Part shown: piece after piece, positions 57,800 through 64,000 of the stretch
How positions within the stretch are numbered: position 1 is the stretch's first letter
Layout: every line of letters begins with the position of its first letter
Assembly (NCBI GenBank): GCA_029255685.2
Contig: CM055312.2
Coordinates: forward strand, 2,814,649-2,878,648
Origin: Silene conica
Lineage: Eukaryota; Streptophyta; Magnoliopsida; Caryophyllales; Caryophyllaceae
DNA: 64,000 nt
Direction: 5' to 3'
Position numbers and translations under genes: made by a program
Notes under the pieces: model-generated
What the model was told of the DNA's origin: nothing
The model's input: only the letters and a program-made list of their open reading frames with translations
The model's database searches: none

Positions 57800-60700
57800 T
57801 TAGTACTGCTGGATAATGTTGTAGACTGAGGAGTATGTTCCGACCAAGGCCACAATCAAACCCATGACGGCCACTAAATAGCAGAGTGTAATCTGGATAT
57901 ACAGACAGAAAAAGACGATCAGGTTACGCGACTGTTGTTATACTGCCAGAGTGCCAGAAGCATTCTATAGACAAAATGAACGATCATTACCTGTAATGTT
58001 GAGATGTTTTTGACGATTTTAATGTAGAACAGAGCTGGCAACACAACAGACTGCACCCAAAAATGAACTGTCATAAGTTAGATGGAGAAGCGAAGATGAG
58101 AAACAATGTGTTAACTACGTGTAGAGTGTCTCCATACCGCTAGCAAGCACATCAGTGACCCAGCAAAGGCCATCACGTATCCTGAAATCAGACTCGACTA
58201 TCAGTAAATATGTATGCTATTCATCTTCATTTTAGTTAATTAATATGTTTATCAATGTTAATGGGATTTACATACCGAAAAAGGGTACAAGGAACGCCAC
58301 TAGAACACTCGAGACAACGAGGGATGTTCTCAGAGGTATGAACCAGTAACTGTTTGCTCCTCCTTCCGGCAGGAACTCCTCTAGACTCAGAGCCAAAGGA
58401 TTCAACAACAAAGAGTATTTGAACAACGGGCTGATAACCTGTTGACGGAAAATATATTACTGCAAGTTAAAGCAGGAAAAAGTTCGATTGAGATGCATTT
58501 TCAGAAAAAGCTCCTCACGGTCATGATTAATGCAACGGTCGAAGCAGGAGCATTGACGGGGAGATTAAGGGTGATCTGTGGGTCGGTATCTTCACCAAAC
58601 ATTAGAAATCCCATTATTGCCACAAATAGGTACAGTGTGGTAGAGAGTATAAATCTGCATTGAAAAATTTCATGTCACAAATGTTTCAGATAAATTCAGA
58701 AAAACATAGGCTAATTTGCTGACAGATACAGATACAGATACTAGTAGTTCTTCTACTCCCTCTGTCCCGTCCCGTCCCGTCCGATTGTCTGTAGTTGCTT
58801 TTGGAGTAGGTTTTTTATGGAAGAAAATGCGAGCGGTTACCATACAAAAGCAGACTGAAGTGGAAGCGTAAATTATTGGTTTGGAAAGAGAAGAGGAGGT
58901 ACATGATCGTCAATGCTTTGTTGAATTTCTTCTTGTCTGTCATTGAGTCGTATAAGTTTGGAAGCACGGAGTGACCCGAGTAGCAAAATCCAAACACTCC
59001 AAGTGCGTAAGGAAGGCCGTTCCACTTCACTACAGGGCCGGTTTGATGAAATCCAATATCTTCAACAACACCAACTACGAGTAATGACGTTGCTATGCAG
59101 ATGGCTCCAACTACTCCACAAGCTGCACAACAGTGATATGTTAAATGTGAAATGCCTGCAATATAAGGTGATGCAGACGGGTTTGGAACCCGGGTGATGA
59201 GTACTATAACTACTCCACAAGCTGCACAAAAATGAATGTCAAATGTGAAATGCCTGCAATATAAGGTGATGCAGACGGGTTTGGAACCCGGGTGATGAGT
59301 ACTATAACTACTCCATGATAGATGAACCATCTCAACCAAAACCTTAAGATAATGGTTGAGGCCCAGCTATTATTAATATTCCTATTACGCTCCCTCACTC
59401 AAATGCCCGTTGGGCTTGAAGAGTGGTTAGTTTGCACAGGCTCCCCCATACCGTGTGCTTTGTTTCCACTTCATATTTTTGAGGGATTTTGAGGTTGCCA
59501 GGGTTCGATCCCATGACCTTCGGTCATACTAGGTTGCAAGGATTCGAACCCGTGACCTTCAGTCACACTGGCTCTGATACCATTAATATTCCTATTACTC
59601 CACAAGCTTCACAAAAGTGAAATGCCTACAATATAAGGTGATGCTGACGGGTTTGGAACCCGGGTGATGAGTACTATAACTACTCCACAAGCTGCACAAA
59701 AGTGAATGTCAAATGTGAAATGCCTGCAATATAAGGTGATGCTGACGGGTTTGGAATGAACCCGGGTGATGAGTACTATAACTATCTAAGCTAGGTGACA
59801 TCGGCTTTCACGGTGACTGTGAAAGTGTTAATGTACCTGAAATGAAGGAGATTTTGCGAAGATCCCTGATATAGCAGGTTGGCAAGACTATAAGAGTCGC
59901 GATTATTCCAAGAAAGTGAACGGGATTAAGATAAATAGGACCCCATTGAAAGGAAGCCTTCGGGAATAACTTTGCAAGATTATCAGCCTCCAACATTATG
60001 AATTCCACACAGCAGAACTGTGTCCAGAAACATCATCAAGCGAGGAAACAATGATATAAGCATAACATTCCGAAGTCAAGGTAATCAATCCTGAATACTT
60101 ACATACAACTCGATGTAGAACAGAATCTGCCAATCAAACAAAAATCTCGGCTTGTCAGTAAAAAAACAACAGGAAGGAAGTCGATCCATGAATGACTGTT
60201 GTTACCAAGTAAGGAACTCACAGAAACAAAGGCGCGTCCTATTTTTCCGTATGCAGCTTCTCCAAGGTCAGGAAAACTAGATATTTTTGTATTGCTCTCA
60301 AAGCATCTCCTCAGAAGATTACCTGTGAAATAGCAGAGACCTGCATACAGAATAAAAAGTACTAAACTTGCCCACCCTGCTTCCTGTATAGTTGACGGCA
60401 CTGACAGAAGTCCGATGCCAACAAATACATTGAAACCTGCGCAAACAAACAGATCAGAACATTGTTTCAGAATTTACCATTGCATTCAGAGTTCAGACAC
60501 TGCATTTACCGTTGAAAACAGTTTGTGTAACACTGCATTTATCACTGGTCACTTCATCGAAAGGTGTCAATGAGTGCGCGCTTGGAAATATATCAGGAGT
60601 ACCAAGTAACGGAACTTTAGCATCTTGTTCTTGGTGGCTAAAACTCAAATGTGCTACACTCTGAGTAAAGCTCTGGGTGAAACTCTGTGCTTGTCTTAGA

Positions 60701-61527
60701 AGCCCGAAATTGCTTGGAGACGCTGCTATTGACAACGAGTCCGTTGCATCTCTACAAAATAGATATCAGATTAGACTTTTAGTCGAGACTTGAGATGCCA
60801 GTTTCGTTACTACACGAGACAAATTCAGTCTCGTGTCTTTTAGTATAATTTCACGACAATTTACACAAGTATTATCGTAAAACCAGATAACTCTATAGAC
60901 ACCGTTTCTGGTAACTTTAGTAAGGACTCGAGATTAAGTGCCTTAAACGTATGGGAACCTCAAAAACCCCTCGAAAACTCACAAAGTGGAAACCCAGCAC
61001 ACGGTATGGGTAAGCCTGTGCAAACTAATCACTGAAACCCAGCACACAGTATGGGGGAGCCTGTGCAAACTAACCACTCTTCAAGCCCAACGGGCATTTG
61101 AGTGAGGGAGCGTATTAGGAATATTAATAATAGACGGCCTCAACCATCACCTTAAGGTTTTGATTTTGATTGAGATGGTTCATCTATCACATATATTTAC
61201 ATGTAAAATGGTTTTACAGAAGAAACGTATCAACATATATTTACATGTAAAACGGTTTTACAGAAGACTTTCTAAGACGGAAAAGGAAAGGGGAAAAGTA
61301 ATGTACTTGTAACTGCGAGGCCAAAGTTCGGAATAAGATGGTGGATTAGTTAATACTCCATTATTGATGACAAATTCATCATCATCATCAGTATCAGTTG
61401 AAGAAGGATGATGATGATCATCAGCAGCAGCATTCTCAAGGTCTTCATTTATCATTGAATCTTCATCAACCATGTACACACTTTCAGAATTTTGATTCAT
61501 GTTTTGTTTTATTTCTGTTTCTTTCAT
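57800..61527 (-). CDS. AVT1: AVT1-type vacuolar amino-acid transporter (AAAP family)
   Basis: I read eleven exons: 61527-61307, 60751-60510, 60436-60222, 60126-60103, 60017-59837, 59122-58903, 58654-58519, 58438-58276, 58181-58138, 58050-57991 and 57892-57800. All introns are GT-AG and phases agree throughout, giving 532 aa. AVT1 proteins exchange neutral amino acids against protons across the tonoplast. The N-terminal ~150 residues are hydrophilic and acidic (SSTDTDDDDEF). Membrane segments then start at FNVFVGIGLLSVPSTIQEAG, followed by FPDLGEAAYGKIGR and about ten further hydrophobic segments to the C-terminus SSVYNIIQQY. Exon 4 is a 24-nt microexon (ILFYIELY). Intron 5 has tandem copies of the exon 6 acceptor plus a TRIM; intron 1 has another TRIM. 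The exact paralogue is not determined. Confidence 0.92.
59110..59790 (-). repeat. Tandem copies of the AVT1 exon 6 acceptor region
   Basis: About four copies of a ~99-bp unit lie at roughly 59110-59208, 59209-59315, 59598-59690 and 59691-59790. The unit contains CTCCACAAGCTGCACAA, CAATATAAGGTGATGC and GGTTTGGAACCCGGGTGATG. A TRIM splits the array. On the minus strand most copies preserve the acceptor TGTGCAG|CTTGTGGAGTAGT. Confidence 0.9.
59316..59597 (-). mobile_element. TRIM element in AVT1 intron 5
   Basis: 5-bp duplications CTCCA lie at 59311-59315 and 59598-59602. On the minus strand there is a primer-binding site TGGTATCAGAGCC (about 59582-59570), a short internal region, a purine tract (TTTGAGTGAGGGAGCG) and a 72-bp LTR (59387-59316). 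Only about 15 bp of the other LTR remain, so it is a broken fossil of a small non-autonomous LTR element. Confidence 0.8.
60955..61189 (+). mobile_element. TRIM fragment in AVT1 intron 1
   Basis: The internal region (AGCACACGGTATGG, repeated) and purine tract TTTGAGTGAGGGAGCG are followed by the LTR 61113-61189 ending CATCTATCA. The other LTR and primer-binding site are missing. It is the same family as 59316-59597. Confidence 0.75.
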
Positions 61528-61560
61528 GGAAATAAATCACATTTATCACCTGCAAAACAC

Positions 61561-61680
61561 TTTATATATATATAATTATATATAAGTGATAAACTTCCTG
61601 CAATTACTGCTTTAAAATCTTTTCTATTGATATACAGATATGATCATTTTTGAAATATATAGTTGCTATATATATATATA
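61561..61680 (-). promoter_or_regulatory. TATA-rich region upstream of AVT1
   Basis: TATATATATA runs lie at 61563-61585 and 61662-61680, about 35-60 and 135-150 bases above the ATG. Either could serve as the TATA box. The start site is not shown by the sequence. Confidence 0.35.
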
Positions 61681-61689
61681 TTGGAATTG

Positions 61690-62659
61690 TCTTCAGAAGA
61701 AGCTTTCAAAATACACAAAAATATTCAGAATTATTCTCAGTTTTAAACCTCTCAAAATATATGTAGACTTTATATATATAATATATATAATATATATATA
61801 TTTAAGTAATAATTTGACAAAATCTAATTAGAGGATAAATTAACATGCTTGTTTGTTACTGGTCTAATTTCAAACAAAAAATAATAAAAAATTACTAATT
61901 AGCCTTTTCCTATATTTGATATCCTCCCATGTACATTCAAAACGGGTTATAATTTAGGGTAAACTTTAAAAAATTAAAAACTTCAACTAAAAACGTCAAA
62001 TTTATATTCTTCGGTGAGGGTGAACGAACACCTCTGTCCTCTCAATAAGCTTATTGAGACTTGAGAGATGGTTTCTCAGGAGACCTACTGTCTGTCTTCT
62101 TAGAGCCTCCCTTAACTCCGACACTGGCCCTAAGATGCTTGCATGGTCTATATGAGACATGAAATTGTAGATTATTTTTAGTCGTGTTCAACGTGTAAGG
62201 ATGAGGATCCGGATCATCAGACCCACTTTAATATATGTTACATTATCAAGCTAGCTAGGTACGTCAACCAAATAAATTGTCGAGACGAGGAAAAATCTCA
62301 TGCTAATTAGTTTACCGGCCCAGTATTTGATGTAATTTTAAATTGTCTTTTCTAACTCCGTTATTTATATAGTTTGTTACCCTTAAGGGTCGCGAAACAC
62401 GATAGACGGAAAAGTAAGATAAAAATTAGAAAACTTACCGTGAAATTGAATAATTTGGTGTGCCAAGTCGAGAATCTAGAGAATCTAAAGAATCTAGACG
62501 TAAAAAGTGTTTACTAAGTAAAATGGATTAGAGAATCTGAAGAAAATGGTAGATGAAGCAGTTGATCGTCACTTTGCATCAGATGTCATGCATCTTATTT
62601 TAATGTTTTAAATTAGGTGGATTATACACTAATCATAGTCATTATATTATTAATAATTT
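61690..62659. other. Intergenic region upstream of AVT1
   Basis: AT-rich. It contains a repeat fragment at about 62040-62095 (CTCAATAAGCTTATTGAGAC, CAGGAGACCTACTGTC) related to 3425-3480. No gene was seen. Confidence 0.45.
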
Positions 62660-62955
62660 GGTTTTTCTAACGTGTGCATTAAGGACACAACTTCACACAC
62701 GTTAGTAAATCGAATATGGAAAGATTTGTAAGATAAATTCATGTATAAACTTAGTTTTACAATAATTAGTGAGAATATCTTATAAATCTTTCCATATTCG
62801 ATTTATTAGGGCACACGTTAATAAATCGAATATGGAAATATTCGTAAGATATTCCCGTGATAAATTCAAGTACAAACTTAGTTTTACCATAATTAGTGAG
62901 AATATGTTATGAATCTTTCCATATTTGATTTATTAGGGCACACGTTAGAAAAACC
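62660..62955. mobile_element. MITE with GGTTTTTCTAACGTGTGC ends
   Basis: The ends GGTTTTTCTAACGTGTGC and GCACACGTTAGAAAAACC are perfect inverted repeats. Inside, a unit with AATCGAATATGGAAA and its inverse is repeated twice. A relative around 27264-28200 hosts the LINE insertion. Confidence 0.65.
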
Positions 62956-64000
62956 GATATTATTAATTAAGTAATTAGTAGTGTGTTTAATTTGAGCTTT
63001 GCAAGATAACTAAAGGGCAGGTTTCTTTCATGGGGGCAGATCAACAACGAAACTTTAAGTTGATTTGTTCTTTTACAACTAAGTATGTCTTTAGTCATTA
63101 GTGTGCTTTCCTACATGAAATCCAACACTTTAGTTAATTATATTTTACTTAATTAATTACATTGTTAATTGCGTTTGCTAATACACCTATGACACATATT
63201 GCCATCTTGCTTATATTAAGGTTGAAATAAATTAACATCTTAGATCAACTCATTTCATCCCTTTTGAAAGAGAGAAGATGGCCTAAAGCTTGACTTTTTG
63301 TTTATAACAATGAAGTGCAAGTTTGTAAACTAAAAAGGAATGTTGTTGTATGCCTAATCCCTTAGTCATAATATCTGTAATCTGTAAACTAGTTCGTAGT
63401 TTGTACATGTTGTGGCACCAAGAACAAGAAGCCTTCCTGTAATATATCTCGCACATAATGACAATCTATATTCAAGTGTTTTATCCTCTCTGGAATACTA
63501 GATTATATGTTATATGTGCTGCTGGTTGGTTGTCACAATAAAAAAAAGAATATGCAAGGCTACTTGAGCATGTATGTAGACCTTTGAACAAAACTTATAT
63601 CCAAGTCATTTCACTTGAGCATGTAGCTACATATGCAAGGTTTTAAACTCAATGAGAGAATGTAAGACAACTACATTAACAAAGATGGAAGGTCATCACT
63701 ATATGGTGTTTTTGCAGGTTGAAATGAAAGCTTGTTTGGACAGTGAAAGTATAGCACCTCAATTATCCGATCATGATAATTAAGGTATTATCATCTCGGT
63801 TTTCCGAGGTAGTGGCTTCGGAGATACGATCAAGGACGCTTTTACTAATAAATAAAGATTTAATGTTATACAACTCGATAAATAAAATAAAACAAAATAC
63901 AACTCATCACTAGCTACGACTCTAGCTATCAAGCATAACTCGATGCTCGTCAAAGCTCGTCCAATGCCTCCGTGCTAACCAAGGTAACCTGACAAAATAT
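62956..64000. other. Intergenic region at right edge
   Basis: No gene was recognised. From about 63750 onward the sequence looks like part of another repeat (CACCTCAATTATCCGATC ... CTAGCTACGACTCTAGC). Its limits cannot be placed within the window. Confidence 0.35.

Noticed and set aside
58815-59339. 174-aa minus frame as a separate protein
   Set aside because: It is AVT1 exon 6 plus the tandem intron copies upstream of it, read through; the core is accounted for by AVT1.
63750-64000. Possible start of another long LTR
   Set aside because: There is no matching end, target duplication or domain within the window.
1-64000. Genuine tRNA or rRNA genes
   Set aside because: Only partial A- and B-box-like words inside transposons were seen. 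No full cloverleaf with acceptor stem was found by eye.

Overview
This is nuclear DNA from a flowering plant. It has TTTAGGG-type telomeric repeats, GT-AG introns, a plant-only xyloglucan synthase (CSLC), a plant AVT1 amino-acid transporter, and a dense load of plant transposons: Copia, TRIM, solo LTRs, MULE, hAT, Tourist, Stowaway, Helitron, LINE and SINE. The lineage is not fixed by the sequence. A Caryophyllales-type eudicot would fit, but that is a guess.

Only four host genes are visible. (1) The 5' part of an unrecognised, probably plastid-targeted protein lies on the minus strand at 773-1215; its third and later exons lie beyond the left edge or were not found. (2) A complete five-exon CSLC glucan synthase (696 aa, minus) occupies 10733-13868. 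(3) A complete two-exon mitochondrial calcium uniporter pore protein MCU (274 aa, plus) occupies 54758-56734. (4) A complete eleven-exon AVT1-type vacuolar amino-acid transporter (532 aa, minus) occupies 57800-61527. Genes 3 and 4 converge tail to tail with a SINE between them. I derived all exon borders by reading splice sites and checking phase.

Transposons fill the rest. 1-10700 holds small MITEs around gene 1. 14260-18470 holds Tourist MITEs, one swollen to 1.2 kb by minisatellites. 18478-23052 is a very young Copia element with identical LTRs. 25622-27061 is a probable solo LTR, followed by a truncated LINE. 31901-39038 is a 7.1-kb Mutator-like element (MULE) with 188-bp TIRs and a near-complete transposase on the minus strand; a 2.97-kb solo LTR sits inside it. 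41530-42071 is a small MULE sharing its ends. 47569-53186 is an old element nested with a Helitron and another long-TIR element.

The most unusual signal is structural. The solo LTR inside the MULE carries eleven units with a constant 24-nt loop and flanking stems that vary from unit to unit but usually stay complementary. Most of the imperfect pairs would be G-U on the minus strand, the strand predicted to be transcribed from this LTR. A second LTR (26776-26834) and the MULE ends show the same style of covarying hairpins with unrelated sequences. Other notable points are telomeric repeats patched into a CSLC intron between a 35-bp duplication, a possible intronic terminal exon in MCU, and an in-frame 99-bp tandem duplication of a splice acceptor in AVT1.
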